64,000 nucleotides of DNA, taken from Pectobacterium polonicum. GTDB taxonomy: Bacteria; Pseudomonadota; Gammaproteobacteria; Enterobacterales; Enterobacteriaceae. Shown here in pieces: positions 29,263 through 37,225 of this stretch (the stretch's first letter is position 1; each line of letters opens with the position of its first letter). The position numbers were made by a program, and so were the translations under genes. The DNA is taken from NCBI RefSeq assembly GCF_005497185.1, contig NZ_RJTN01000002.1, positions 1 to 64,000 of the forward strand, given 5' to 3'. The notes beneath the pieces were generated by a model. It had not been told where the DNA came from. It saw nothing but the letters and a program-made list of their open reading frames with translations, and searched no databases.

Positions 29263-30369
29263 TTACTCCTGTAAGCGTTCTTCGATGATACCGCCACCAA
29301 GGCACACGTCGTCCAGATAAAAGACGGCAGATTGACCCGGCGTCACAGCGGCGACGGGCTCATCAAAACGTACGGTAATGCGATCGTCGCCAAGCGGCGT
29401 GACGGTGCAGGGGATGTCTGCCTGACGGTAACGCGTTTTTACTGTACAGCGTAGTTCAGCGGTAAGCGGCTGGCGATCGACCCAATGCAGTTGTTGCGCA
29501 ATTAAACCATATGACATCAGGCGAGGATGCTCATGACCCTGTGCGACATACAGAATGTTGTTGGCGACATCTTTATCCACCACGTACCAGGGATCTTCGC
29601 CACCGTCTTTGACGCCGCCAATGCCTAACCCTTTGCGTTGCCCCAGCGTGTGGTACATCAGACCCTGATGTTGTCCCATCGGTTTGTTATCATCGACGGA
29701 CAGAATTGGCCCCGGTTGTGCAGGCAAATAGCGCGCCAGGAAATCGGTGAATTTACGCTCGCCGATGAAGCAAATACCGGTAGAGTCTTTTTTCTTCGCG
29801 GTTGCCAGCTCAAGTTCTTCGGCGATTTTGCGAACCTGCGGTTTTTCCAGTTCACCGACTGGGAATAGGCTCTGTGCGATCTGTTCGTGACCCAGCGTAT
29901 AAAGAAAATAGCTTTGGTCTTTATTACCGTCCATTCCACGCAGCAAACGGCTTTTACCGTCAACATCGTGACGACGGACATAGTGGCCTGTCGCGATATA
30001 ATCCGCGCCGAGATCCTCGGCAGCGAATTCCAGAAAGGCTTTAAATTTGATCTCTTTATTGCACAGGATATCGGGATTGGGGGTACGACCCGCTTTATAT
30101 TCTTCAAGGAAGAGTTCAAAAACGTTGTCCCAATATTCAGCGGCAAAATTGACGGTATGTAATTCGATACCCAGCTTGTCGCAAACGGCCTGCGCATCGG
30201 CAAGATCTGTGGCGGCTGAGCAATATTCGGTGTCGTCATCCTCTTCCCAGTTTTTCATGAACAGGCCTTCAACATGATAGCCCTGTTGCTGTAACAGGTA
30301 AGCGGAAACGGAGGAATCAACACCGCCGGACATACCGACAATCACTTTTTTCTGGCTGTTATCTGACAT
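29263..30369 (-). CDS. mnmA: tRNA-specific 2-thiouridylase MnmA
   Basis: A 368-residue enzyme that puts sulfur on U34 of tRNAs for Lys, Glu and Gln. The PP-loop is [13 protein letters not shown] near the start. The two catalytic cysteines are in [11 protein letters not shown][14 protein letters not shown] (C about 102) and [12 protein letters not shown] (C about 199). It heads the mnmA-hflD-purB group; hflD starts two bases after its stop. Confidence 0.96.
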   Translation of the reverse strand: MSDNSQKKVIVGMSGGVDSSVSAYLLQQQGYHVEGLFMKNWEEDDDTEYCSAATDLADAQAVCDKLGIELHTVNFAAEYWDNVFELFLEEYKAGRTPNPDILCNKEIKFKAFLEFAAEDLGADYIATGHYVRRHDVDGKSRLLRGMDGNKDQSYFLYTLGHEQIAQSLFPVGELEKPQVRKIAEELELATAKKKDSTGICFIGERKFTDFLARYLPAQPGPILSVDDNKPMGQHQGLMYHTLGQRKGLGIGGVKDGGEDPWYVVDKDVANNILYVAQGHEHPRLMSYGLIAQQLHWVDRQPLTAELRCTVKTRYRQADIPCTVTPLGDDRITVRFDEPVAAVTPGQSAVFYLDDVCLGGGIIEERLQE

Positions 30370-30459
30370 GGGAATCTCACGAACTGAATTTACTGACGCA
30401 TGGATGCGAAAAACAAGCGGCGCATTTTAGCATGTTGAACTGAGGGCTGCATCGCTATT

Positions 30460-30493
30460 CCTGCCGTGAGCTGGTCAGGCCATTCACGGCAGG
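30460..30493 (-). terminator. Hairpin between nudJ and mnmA
   Basis: CCTGCCGTGA and TCACGGCAGG, perfect 10-bp stem with a 14-base loop, 17 bases after the nudJ stop on the minus strand. No T run, so termination is uncertain. Confidence 0.5.
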
Positions 30494-30509
30494 TAAAAAA
30501 GGCGGATGC

Positions 30510-30956
30510 TTAAAAAGGCCAGTTAAACGCGCCCAATAAGGCGAGCGGGTAGCGCTCTGGCTGCTGATAGCAGCGAATACTTTCAGCCACCAGCGGTGAG
30601 CGAAGCTGACGAGAATGCAAAATTTCCTCGGCGGTCAGCCAGCGGCAGCATTCGATATCGCTGTCGTGTGGTTGGGTGTCGACTCTTGTAGGCAGATCGA
30701 GCGCGAAGCAAAAACGTAAAAAGGGTGTGTTGTCGGGAGCGATCCATTGATGGAGGCGCAAGAAACTCTGCGGTGTGGCCTGAATGCCCGTTTCTTCCCA
30801 CAGCTCACGGCTTGCAGCCTGAATCAGCGTTTCGTCGGCTTCCAAATGACCCGCAGGCTGGTTCCATAATAATTTGTCGTTAATTAACTCTTCGACGACC
30901 AGAAAATGGTTTTCGGCCTGCACGACGCAGGCAACCGTGACATGGGGTTTAAACAT
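30510..30956 (-). CDS. nudJ: Phosphatase NudJ (YmfB), Nudix family
   Basis: A 148-residue Nudix hydrolase active in E. coli on thiamine pyrophosphate and nucleoside di- and triphosphates. The Nudix box is intact: [23 protein letters not shown] at about residues 38-60. Its start overlaps the rluE stop by eight bases, showing translational coupling. A perfect 10-bp-stem hairpin lies downstream at 30460-30493. Confidence 0.94.
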   Translation of the reverse strand: MFKPHVTVACVVQAENHFLVVEELINDKLLWNQPAGHLEADETLIQAASRELWEETGIQATPQSFLRLHQWIAPDNTPFLRFCFALDLPTRVDTQPHDSDIECCRWLTAEEILHSRQLRSPLVAESIRCYQQPERYPLALLGAFNWPF

Positions 30957-31578
30957 CCGCTATCTCCTTCCATTCTCCGGGTAACAGGTTTTCTACGGTT
31001 TGATTGGCCATGCTGTATCGAATCAGACGCAGGGTAGGATACCCGATATTTGCCGTCATACGACGGACTTGTCGATTACGGCCTTCATACAGCGTGATTT
31101 TTAGCCAGCAGTCAGGAATGCTTTTACGTTCACGTATTGGCGGGTTGCGCGGCCACAACCAGTCAGGTTCTGGAACGATCTCCGCGCCTGCGGGCAGCGT
31201 TTTGCCGTCATTCAGTTCCAGACCAGTGCGAAAGCGCGTCAGCGCGGCGTCGTCAGGAATACCTTCTACCTGAACATAGTAGATTTTAGCCGTTTTTTCC
31301 GTCGGTTGGGTTAGCCGTGCCTGAAGCTTGCCGTCATTGGTGAGAATCATCAGACCTTCGCTGTCGCGATCCAGACGCCCGGCAGCATAAATACCGCTAA
31401 CCGGGATGTAATCTTTCAGCGTCCGGCGTCCAGCTTCATCAGTGAATTGCGGCAACACATCAAAGGGCTTATTGAACAAAACGATGCGGCGCGGCGCGTT
31501 GTCAGGCTGCCTTTTTCTTGCCGGCTGTGAGCTGAATCGTTTAACTTTGTGATTTTTAACAGAGAATTTATTCATCAT
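30949..31578 (-). CDS. rluE: 23S rRNA pseudouridine(2457) synthase RluE
   Basis: About 209 residues of the RsuA/RluB/E/F family, lacking an S4 domain as RluE does. It isomerises U2457 of 23S rRNA. The catalytic Asp is in [17 protein letters not shown], and the family end motif [11 protein letters not shown] is present. An ATG at 31605 extends the frame by nine residues; the paired ATGs at 31578 and 31575 look more likely, but no strong ribosome binding site decides. It is divergent from icd. Confidence 0.93.
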   Translation of the reverse strand: MMNKFSVKNHKVKRFSSQPARKRQPDNAPRRIVLFNKPFDVLPQFTDEAGRRTLKDYIPVSGIYAAGRLDRDSEGLMILTNDGKLQARLTQPTEKTAKIYYVQVEGIPDDAALTRFRTGLELNDGKTLPAGAEIVPEPDWLWPRNPPIRERKSIPDCWLKITLYEGRNRQVRRMTANIGYPTLRLIRYSMANQTVENLLPGEWKEIADV

Positions 31579-31654
31579 CTTTATAGTCGCGGGTAACAAA
31601 AGCATTATACTCGAAATGGTTTGCGATTGGCGCGGGCTAAATATTCAAGTAGTA

Positions 31655-31683
31655 TTGACACGCATCTTACAAGTCATTAACAA
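31655..31683 (+). promoter_or_regulatory. Candidate sigma-70 promoter of icd
   Basis: A perfect TTGACA -35, a 17-base spacer and TAACAA as -10, 24 bases before the icd start codon. Confidence 0.5.
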
Positions 31684-31706
31684 AATTGCGCTCGAAGGAG
31701 AGGTTA

Positions 31707-32960
31707 ATGGAAAGCAAAGTAGTTGTACCGACAGAAGGTCAGAAAATCACGGTTGATGCTCAAGGCAAACTGGTTGTTCCGAACAATCCGGTTATCCCGT
31801 TTATCGAAGGTGACGGCATTGGTATCGATGTAACGCCTGCCATGATTAACGTAGTAGACGCCGCTGTGAAGAAAGCCTATCAGGGCAAGCGCGCGATTTC
31901 CTGGATGGAAATCTATACGGGTGAGAAATCCACGCAAGTTTACGGTAAAGATGTTTGGCTGCCGGATGAAACACTGGATTTGATCCGTGAATATCGTGTA
32001 GCGATTAAGGGCCCGCTGACAACGCCAGTCGGTGGTGGTATTCGTTCTCTGAACGTTGCGCTGCGCCAACAGTTGGATCTGTACGTTTGCCTGCGTCCGG
32101 TACGCTACTACGAAGGTACACCTAGCCCGGTTAAACAGCCTGAGCTGACCGACATGGTGATCTTCCGCGAAAACGCCGAAGACATTTATGCTGGTATCGA
32201 GTGGAAAGCGGGTTCTGCTGAAGCAGACAAAGTGATCAAATTCCTGCGTGAAGAAATGGGTGTTAGCAAAATCCGTTTCCCTGAGCAGTGTGGTATCGGC
32301 GTGAAGCCGTGTTCCGAAGAAGGCACCAAACGTCTGGTTCGCGCCGCAATCGAATACGCGATTACCAACGACCGTGATTCCGTCACGCTGGTGCACAAAG
32401 GCAACATCATGAAATTCACCGAAGGCGCGTTCAAAGACTGGGGATACCAGTTGGCGCGTGAAGAATTCGGCGGTGAGCTGATCGATGGCGGCCCGTGGGT
32501 GAAAATCAAGAACCCGAACACCGGCAAAGAGATCGTGGTAAAAGACGTGATCGCCGATGCGTTCCTGCAACAAATCCTGCTGCGTCCTGCTGAATATGAC
32601 GTGATCGCCTGTATGAACCTAAACGGTGACTACATTTCTGATGCTCTGGCTGCCCAGGTTGGCGGTATCGGTATTGCTCCGGGTGCGAACATCGGTGACG
32701 AATGTGCACTGTTCGAAGCCACGCACGGTACTGCACCGAAATATGCGGGTCAGGATAAAGTGAACCCAGGTTCCGTTATTCTGTCCGCTGAAATGATGTT
32801 ACGCCACCTGCAATGGTTCGAAGCGGCTGACCTGATTGTTAAGGGCGTTGAGGGTGCGATCAAGAACAAGACCGTGACTTACGATTTCGAACGTCTGATG
32901 GAAGGCGCTAAACTACGGAAATGTAGCGAGTTTGCGCAGGACATCATCGATAACATGTAA
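31707..32960 (+). CDS. icd: Isocitrate dehydrogenase (NADP+)
   Basis: A 417-residue TCA-cycle enzyme converting isocitrate to 2-oxoglutarate with NADP+. The regulatory Ser phosphorylated by AceK is in [13 protein letters not shown] (about residue 113), the metal-binding Asp residues are in [14 protein letters not shown], and the start [15 protein letters not shown] matches E. coli. AGGAGAGG precedes the ATG at 31707; the ATG seven codons earlier is rejected. The 3' end is intact, with no sign of the icd-targeted prophage integration known in E. coli. Confidence 0.98.
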   Translation: MESKVVVPTEGQKITVDAQGKLVVPNNPVIPFIEGDGIGIDVTPAMINVVDAAVKKAYQGKRAISWMEIYTGEKSTQVYGKDVWLPDETLDLIREYRVAIKGPLTTPVGGGIRSLNVALRQQLDLYVCLRPVRYYEGTPSPVKQPELTDMVIFRENAEDIYAGIEWKAGSAEADKVIKFLREEMGVSKIRFPEQCGIGVKPCSEEGTKRLVRAAIEYAITNDRDSVTLVHKGNIMKFTEGAFKDWGYQLAREEFGGELIDGGPWVKIKNPNTGKEIVVKDVIADAFLQQILLRPAEYDVIACMNLNGDYISDALAAQVGGIGIAPGANIGDECALFEATHGTAPKYAGQDKVNPGSVILSAEMMLRHLQWFEAADLIVKGVEGAIKNKTVTYDFERLMEGAKLRKCSEFAQDIIDNM

Positions 32961-32990
32961 TCTGCTCTTTAACGCAGGTTATAATGATGG

Positions 32991-33016
32991 GGGGCCAGTT
33001 TTGGCCCCTTAATTTT
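32991..33016 (+). terminator. Intrinsic terminator after icd
   Basis: GGGGCCA-GTTT-TGGCCCC followed by TTAATTTT, 30 bases after the stop. Confidence 0.8.
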
Positions 33017-33083
33017 CCCTTAAGCTCCTTTCCCCAAAACTATCCTATTTTGTATTAATCACCGTTGACCTTGTCCGCTGTTA

Positions 33084-34190
33084 TTAATGGCTAATGTTCT
33101 GTGAATCGGGAATAAGCCGGAAGTACATATGTTCAGGAATCGGGCTGTCCCAGCCTCCGGTATACATTGCGAAACCGATCATGCCGAAAAGGATACCGAG
33201 TACCAGTACGGCCATCGTAATACCGGACAACGCGGTTTGTCGCCATAGCGGTTTCGCTGCGGTACTGCTTTTTTCCTGCGATCCTGAAGGTTTTATCAGT
33301 GAGAAATGGAGCGTCGATGCTACCGGGCAGGATTCGACGCAGGTCATGCAGGCTGTGCATTCTGCTGTTCTCACCTGAATCAGCTTATCCACCGGGATGT
33401 TCGACGGGCATGCCTTGGCGCATTTGCCACAGTCGATACAGCTGGTGGTGTTACGACGAATCTTGAAGGGCGACAGCAACGAAAATACGCCTAAGAGTGC
33501 GCCGTAAGGACAGAGGTATCGACACCAAAAATGGCGAATAAACAGGCTGGCAAACATAAAGAGAAAGATACAGACCAGCGTGATGGTGCCGATATTGCGA
33601 AAGAAACCGAGCATTTTAACGTCGGCGATCAAACCATAGGGTGACATCAGAAACATATAGATGCCCTGAGCTGGCATCGATAAAGCGATATAGAGGAAAA
33701 AGCTTAATAATAGATATTTCAGGCTACGCAGCGGAATGTCCAGCCACTTCGGAAGAATGAAATGACGTCCAAACAGTTTTTTCCCCACAGCACCCACCCA
33801 CTCGGAAATCGTGCCAATAGGGCACAGCCAGGAGCAAAACGATTTCTTCAGCAATAGGCTGGTGAGAATAAAGGCGAGAAGCAATAGCATTGATGCAAGG
33901 TGGATAGGGGGAAGATTGCCCGTTTCCCATGTGAACTTAACATTCATTAATCCGGCAATCGGCAGCCAGCCCTCAATACCGCCTGGCCTCGACATATAAA
34001 GGCTCGTGCCGCCGGTTTCAAAGTAGCGTACCCAAAAATAGAAGGTGATGCCGATATAAACGTTGATCGCCAGTAGCAGAATTTGTGTCGCTCTGCGCCA
34101 GGTCAGGGCGTTGCGCCAGTCGTTCCAGGGAAGTTTACCGCCAGTGGTTCCGGGACGACGCTGCCACCGTTTTCTTGCTTTTTCACTCAT
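33084..34190 (-). CDS. Membrane polyferredoxin (YccM/NapH-type 4Fe-4S protein)
   Basis: About 368 residues with several transmembrane helices (ILLLAINVYIGITFYFWV, LASMLLLLAFILTSLLL, YLLLSFFLYIALSM, TLVCIFLFMFASLFI, and one at the C-terminus). Membrane CxxxCP motifs are CSWLCPIG and CRYLCPYG. Two classical 4Fe-4S clusters follow: CIDCGKCAKACP and CTACMTCVESCP. Such proteins carry electrons between quinol or periplasmic redox partners; the partner here is unknown. The frame is open to an ATG at 34310, but the extra 40 residues look non-homologous and M41 (MSEKARKRW) at 34190 is taken as start. It has no redox neighbours. Confidence 0.8.
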   Translation of the reverse strand: MSEKARKRWQRRPGTTGGKLPWNDWRNALTWRRATQILLLAINVYIGITFYFWVRYFETGGTSLYMSRPGGIEGWLPIAGLMNVKFTWETGNLPPIHLASMLLLLAFILTSLLLKKSFCSWLCPIGTISEWVGAVGKKLFGRHFILPKWLDIPLRSLKYLLLSFFLYIALSMPAQGIYMFLMSPYGLIADVKMLGFFRNIGTITLVCIFLFMFASLFIRHFWCRYLCPYGALLGVFSLLSPFKIRRNTTSCIDCGKCAKACPSNIPVDKLIQVRTAECTACMTCVESCPVASTLHFSLIKPSGSQEKSSTAAKPLWRQTALSGITMAVLVLGILFGMIGFAMYTGGWDSPIPEHMYFRLIPDSQNISH

Positions 34191-34420
34191 TGCTTTCAAT
34201 TGCCCCCATTTATTTTTTTCACTCGGCGCATTCAGCGCACCGAAGGGATCGTGAAGCAACGTTATCACGCTCTTAGCGGTTAAAAATTGATTTGTGCATT
34301 GTAAATGCATGTTTGTTTTTTAGCTGATTGCTTTGAATAAGAAGATTGGAAATAGTTTGCTCGTCGTAGCCTGACTGGATATCGTATTGGAAGGGGCTTT
34401 CTAAGGTTAAACGTTGGAAA

Positions 34421-34455
34421 TAATAGGATGAGTACAAAATGCACTCATCCTATTA
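34421..34455. repeat. Strong perfect hairpin, 13-bp arms
   Basis: TAATAGGATGAGT and ACTCATCCTATTA around a 9-base loop. Neither side has a proper T run. It lies in the 467-base gap between the polyferredoxin and Mor-type genes, in which I see no gene. Confidence 0.65.
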
Positions 34456-34657
34456 ATTACTCATTGGTATTATATTTGAATGTATCTTTCATCTTTCAAA
34501 CGGCGTGTGTTGACGGGGCCAGCGTATAAAAATATCTTGCTGCATTTTCCTCAATTCGGATGACGTAGGTTATTTTTTTATTAAAATCAGGTTTTTTTAT
34601 TAAATCATCTGTTTTATTATTTCCTGGTTTTTTAATTTATCATCCTTTTAATTACGC

Positions 34658-35002
34658 CTAATATTGTTGTTTTGCTTGCAATTCCTCTTTTCTCATCGTT
34701 CTGACAATTTTATAAATCCATTGCAGTGAGACATTATATTTTTTAGCCAAGGCGCTGTGGTTACGGCCGTCGAATTCTTTATAGATTTGAATATCGCGTT
34801 GAGACGCGTGCCAGGATATTCCCATCGGGAAATAAACGTTTTGTCCGCCCCATACGCTCATCATGTGTTTGGCAACGGCGTTGCCGACCAGTTCGGCGGT
34901 TTGTGGATCTAACTCTGTGACGTTTTTGACCGTGTCGGCAACATGTTGAGAAAGTTCGACCAGAAGTTCAGGACCCTTACTGCGAAATTGTGGCTCAGTC
35001 AT
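34658..35002 (-). CDS. Mor-family transcription activator
   Basis: A 114-residue protein of the Mu Mor/C activator family. The N-terminal dimerisation half contains ELVGNAVAKHMMSVWGGQNVYFPMG, and the C-terminal helix-turn-helix contains HSALAKKYNVSLQWIYKIVR. In phage Mu, Mor turns on middle transcription; chromosomal members are usually remnants of mobile elements or domesticated regulators. It has a well formed -35/-10 promoter with operator-like half-sites (35092-35155) and probably answers to the S24 repressor encoded 450 bases upstream. No Mu-like structural genes are nearby. Confidence 0.8.
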   Translation of the reverse strand: MTEPQFRSKGPELLVELSQHVADTVKNVTELDPQTAELVGNAVAKHMMSVWGGQNVYFPMGISWHASQRDIQIYKEFDGRNHSALAKKYNVSLQWIYKIVRTMRKEELQAKQQY

Positions 35003-35091
35003 AAATCACCTTATCCTTAAAGAAAATAATTACTGTCTATGTGAGGGGTCGAGTATTGCTATCCGAGTGATAACAACCGCGTTATGTGTTC

Positions 35092-35155
35092 ATTTAAAAC
35101 TATAGTTGTTTTTATGTCAACATCTTTAGTTTTAATTCAGGTTGTTTTGGGTTGT
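35092..35155 (-). promoter_or_regulatory. Promoter and repressor half-sites of the Mor-type gene
   Basis: On the minus strand a TTGACA -35 (35115-35120), 17-base spacer and TTAAAT -10 (35092-35097). The spacer contains AACTATAGTT, and just upstream two direct ACAACC half-sites are spaced ten bases apart (35140-35145, 35150-35155). ACAACC is also the half-site of the palindrome before the S24 repressor gene. The rest of the 451-base gap up to 35453 holds a terminator and a hairpin. Confidence 0.65.
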
Positions 35156-35210
35156 AAAACGAAATGGCAGCCTGCGAGGCTATACGCCAAAAAAACTTGA
35201 TGGAGGAGTA

Positions 35211-35236
35211 AAAAAAATCCCGCCATAGGGCGGGAA
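35211..35236 (-). terminator. Intrinsic terminator on the minus strand
   Basis: Stem CCCGCC/GGCGGG with a 4-base loop, followed on the minus strand by ATTTTTTTT. It would end the repressor transcript before the Mor-type promoter. Confidence 0.85.
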
Positions 35237-35366
35237 AGCAACACATAGACAGGAGGAATAACACAACATCAACAAGGGGTGATGAAACAATAGCACGATG
35301 ATTGTATAAAACTGTGACGTGTGGGTAAGGTTATCTGGGGGAGGGTAAACGTTTTTGACGTATGAA

Positions 35367-35402
35367 CCAAAGCCGGTGCTCGCATTGGTTTACCGGCTTT
35401 GG
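35367..35402. repeat. Perfect hairpin, 11-bp arms, after the repressor gene
   Basis: CCAAAGCCGGT and ACCGGCTTTGG around a 14-base loop, 50 bases after the repressor stop and 130 bases before the terminator. It could be part of a structured 3' untranslated region or a small RNA. Confidence 0.65.
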
Positions 35403-35453
35403 TGAGAAGAAAAAAAGCGATAGCGACGTAAGCGAAAAATCACCTAGATCGAA

Positions 35454-36188
35454 CTATAACAATACCGAATACCAGAACACGCGACCGATGATCTCGACCT
35501 CTGATTCGTAAGCTTCTTCATCAGCATCGCGGTTAAAGCTATGGATGACGAGGAGACCACCAGGCTTGCGGTAAAGTTGTTTGATTCGCTTGAGTTTATC
35601 GTTGCCGCTGCCCTCCTGAGCAATGGCGTAGAGCTTTCCATCAATGATGCGTTTGTTGTTGGTATCAACGGCGACGGTGGTTCCATCCGGGATGATAGGT
35701 TCCATACTGTCACCCGCTGCCGGGAAACAAAGAACACCTGAACCGTCAGTATTTGCGCCAACCTTCCGCAGTGTTGCTTTTGAAAAACGGAGCTTAAAGT
35801 CGTTGTAATCCTCACTTTGAATGCGTCCGTCGCCGCAGGCAAACTCAATATCCTTTAAAAAAGGCACTTCCACCTCGTCCTTTGATAGTTCTGTCGTGCT
35901 GTCCCAAGCTGATACGGTGCCCCATTTTGATGTTGGCGGAATACTCGATTCCTGGAGTGATCGAACCACCCTGTCGCTACGCATTGGGCCTTCGCCATTT
36001 GCCAACCATTCAGGGCGAATATGGAGTGCATTGGAAAGCTCAACAATTTTGGTTGTCTGCGACGCCTTCCCCACCTCAATCTTCTGTATGGCGGCCTGAG
36101 ATACACCAATCATGTCGCCAAGCGCTTTTTGGCTAAGCCCTTGTGCAGTCCTGGCGGTTTTTAATCGTTCTGCAAGTGTCGTTTTCAT
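35454..36188 (-). CDS. Phage-type S24 repressor (HTH plus autopeptidase)
   Basis: A 244-residue CI/LexA-like repressor. Residues 1-65 form an XRE helix-turn-helix (LAERLKTARTAQGLSQKALGDMIGVSQAAIQKIE). Residues 120-240 form an S24 peptidase domain with the Ser in GDSMEPIIPDG and the Lys in DGKLYAIAQEG. The likely self-cleavage site is Cys-Gly in EFACGDGR, unlike the usual Ala-Gly of CI and LexA but as in UmuD. It should be inactivated by RecA during DNA damage. An 18-bp palindrome lies in its own promoter. No integrase or structural phage genes accompany it, so it may be a domesticated or remnant regulator. Confidence 0.88.
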   Translation of the reverse strand: MKTTLAERLKTARTAQGLSQKALGDMIGVSQAAIQKIEVGKASQTTKIVELSNALHIRPEWLANGEGPMRSDRVVRSLQESSIPPTSKWGTVSAWDSTTELSKDEVEVPFLKDIEFACGDGRIQSEDYNDFKLRFSKATLRKVGANTDGSGVLCFPAAGDSMEPIIPDGTTVAVDTNNKRIIDGKLYAIAQEGSGNDKLKRIKQLYRKPGGLLVIHSFNRDADEEAYESEVEIIGRVFWYSVLL

Positions 36189-36194
36189 TCGTTC

Positions 36195-36223
36195 AATTTA
36201 CAACCTAGGTTGTAATTTATCAA
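36195..36223 (-). promoter_or_regulatory. Autoregulated promoter and operator of the S24 repressor
   Basis: On the minus strand TTGATA (36218-36223), a 17-base spacer and TAAATT (36195-36200). The spacer is filled by the palindrome TTACAACCTAGGTTGTAA (36198-36215), the best candidate for the repressor's operator. Confidence 0.7.
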
Positions 36224-36236
36224 GCGGATATTAATC

Positions 36237-36266
36237 TTGTTTAAAAAAACCAAAGCTATGTATAGT
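36237..36266 (+). promoter_or_regulatory. Divergent rightward promoter
   Basis: TTGTTT, 18 bases, TATAGT, directed away from the repressor gene as a cro-side promoter would be. It points to the tiny ORF at 36297 and the small protein gene at 36582. The gap 36189-36581 otherwise holds the operator, this ORF and an FNR/CRP-like box. Confidence 0.5.
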
Positions 36267-36296
36267 CGGTGTGCGAAGGGAATCATAAGTACAACC

Positions 36297-36365
36297 ATGA
36301 AAACAATTAAAGTTGTTGTGCCGCACGGGAAAACTGCGCGGATGTATGAGATAACATCAAAATAA
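36297..36365 (+). CDS. Possible 22-residue ORF downstream of the divergent promoter
   Basis: ATG at 36297 opens a frame reading MKTIKVVVPHGKTARMYEIT.. and ending TAA at 36365. AAGGGA lies about 15 bases upstream, rather far. ACAACC immediately before the ATG and GTTGTTGT just inside repeat the operator half-site. It may be a truncated cro-position gene. I do not recognise it. Confidence 0.25.
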   Translation: MKTIKVVVPHGKTARMYEITSK

Positions 36366-36461
36366 ACGCTATCGGCTGACTATCAAAAATCCTAATAAAT
36401 GTCAGGCGGTCATAGTATCGTCTTATTCCTTCCCCTGATTTGACTTAAACCTGTGCGTCAC

Positions 36462-36475
36462 TTGATCTAAATCAC
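36462..36475 (+). promoter_or_regulatory. FNR- or CRP-like activator box
   Basis: TTGATCTAAATCAC differs from the FNR palindrome TTGAT-N4-ATCAA at one position. The extended CTTGATCTAAATCACA matches 13 of 16 of the CRP core. TTTTAT at 36498 would be a -10 correctly placed for a class II site centred near -41.5. Confidence 0.5.
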
Positions 36476-36581
36476 AATCTGGCTGCAACCATTTTGCTTT
36501 TATGGAAATCCCGTTGTGGGAAATATAACCAATAAATTCGTTTTATTATGCATGCGCATGACTGCGTGTCGCGGAGGATGT

Positions 36582-36839
36582 ATGTCTGTAATTCGCACGT
36601 GTTTAAGTCTGTTTGGCGGTGATACGGTAATTGTCCGGTGTGCTAATACGTTTGAAGTAAAAATGAGCAATGGTGAACAGGAAACGATGGCTGAAGAGAA
36701 CAGTTATACGCAGGATTCTATTTGCCGTTATGCTGAAGGTGAAGTGTATTTAACCGTTCCTTATACAGGGGTTTGGGATGTCGTTATTCGAGCGAAGAAT
36801 GACACACCAGAGCATTCAATAACCTATTTCCCCGCCTGA
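36582..36839 (+). CDS. Small DUF1883-like protein
   Basis: An 85-residue protein starting MSVIRTCLSLFGGDTVIVRC. The layout of GGDTVIVRCANTFEVKMSNGEQ and the end VYLTVPYTGVWDVVIRAK resembles the DUF1883 fold, in which a short beta-rich domain ends in a G-x-W-x-V-V strand; this is a weak recognition. GCGGAGG stands before the ATG at 36582, so the in-frame ATG at 36516 is rejected. Function is unknown. An FNR/CRP-like box lies 107 bases upstream. Confidence 0.6.
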   Translation: MSVIRTCLSLFGGDTVIVRCANTFEVKMSNGEQETMAEENSYTQDSICRYAEGEVYLTVPYTGVWDVVIRAKNDTPEHSITYFPA

Positions 36840-37053
36840 TGATACCGTGGTTGGTTATATTCTGTTAATAGCTTGATAATACGTTGTCGTTATCCAGTAA
36901 TAAGTATTTGAATATGCCAACCCTTCTCTTTATTTTTTGTCTTCATCACCGCACGTTGTGAGTTCATCGGTATCTTTCTGTTTCGCTTTTCATCTATCAT
37001 CTTAATTGATGCTTCCATTTGTTATTATTACTGACTTGAAGGGATGATAGAGT

Positions 37054-37179
37054 TTGAATCTTTTGCCATACTCAACATTCAGCCACTCTCTGGCGAGAAA
37101 AAGAGCCTTGGTTTACTCACGTTGGTCAGGTGTTGCTCTTATCGTGCTCATTGCTGCAATATTTTGGATTTATAGCTAA
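37054..37179 (+). CDS. Possible 41-residue single-pass membrane protein (TTG start)
   Basis: From a TTG at 37054, with AAGGGA nine bases upstream, the frame gives a basic stretch (SHSLARKRALVYSRW) and then one hydrophobic helix (SGVALIVLIAAIFWIYS) ending at TAA. Charge and helix placement fit a small inner-membrane protein with N-terminus in the cytoplasm. It lies in the 386-base gap before the GGDEF-EAL gene, in which nothing else was seen. I do not recognise the family. Confidence 0.35.
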   Translation: MNLLPYSTFSHSLARKRALVYSRWSGVALIVLIAAIFWIYS

Positions 37180-37225
37180 CCTTTTGTCTAATCTTAACAT
37201 TAATACGATGTGAGGGGGGGAACCC

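Noticed and set aside
31704-32573. A 289-codon minus-strand frame inside icd
   Set aside because: Antisense to a conserved enzyme, composition typical of shadow frames (F, N, T and R rich), no start signals.
35211-35402. Short hairpins as a CRISPR array
   Set aside because: There are only two different hairpins, no repeated spacer-repeat units and no cas genes.
33084-37225. The region after icd as an integrated prophage or e14-like element
   Set aside because: icd is a known phage target, but its 3' end is intact, no integrase or duplicated icd end is present, and only two phage-type regulators were found.
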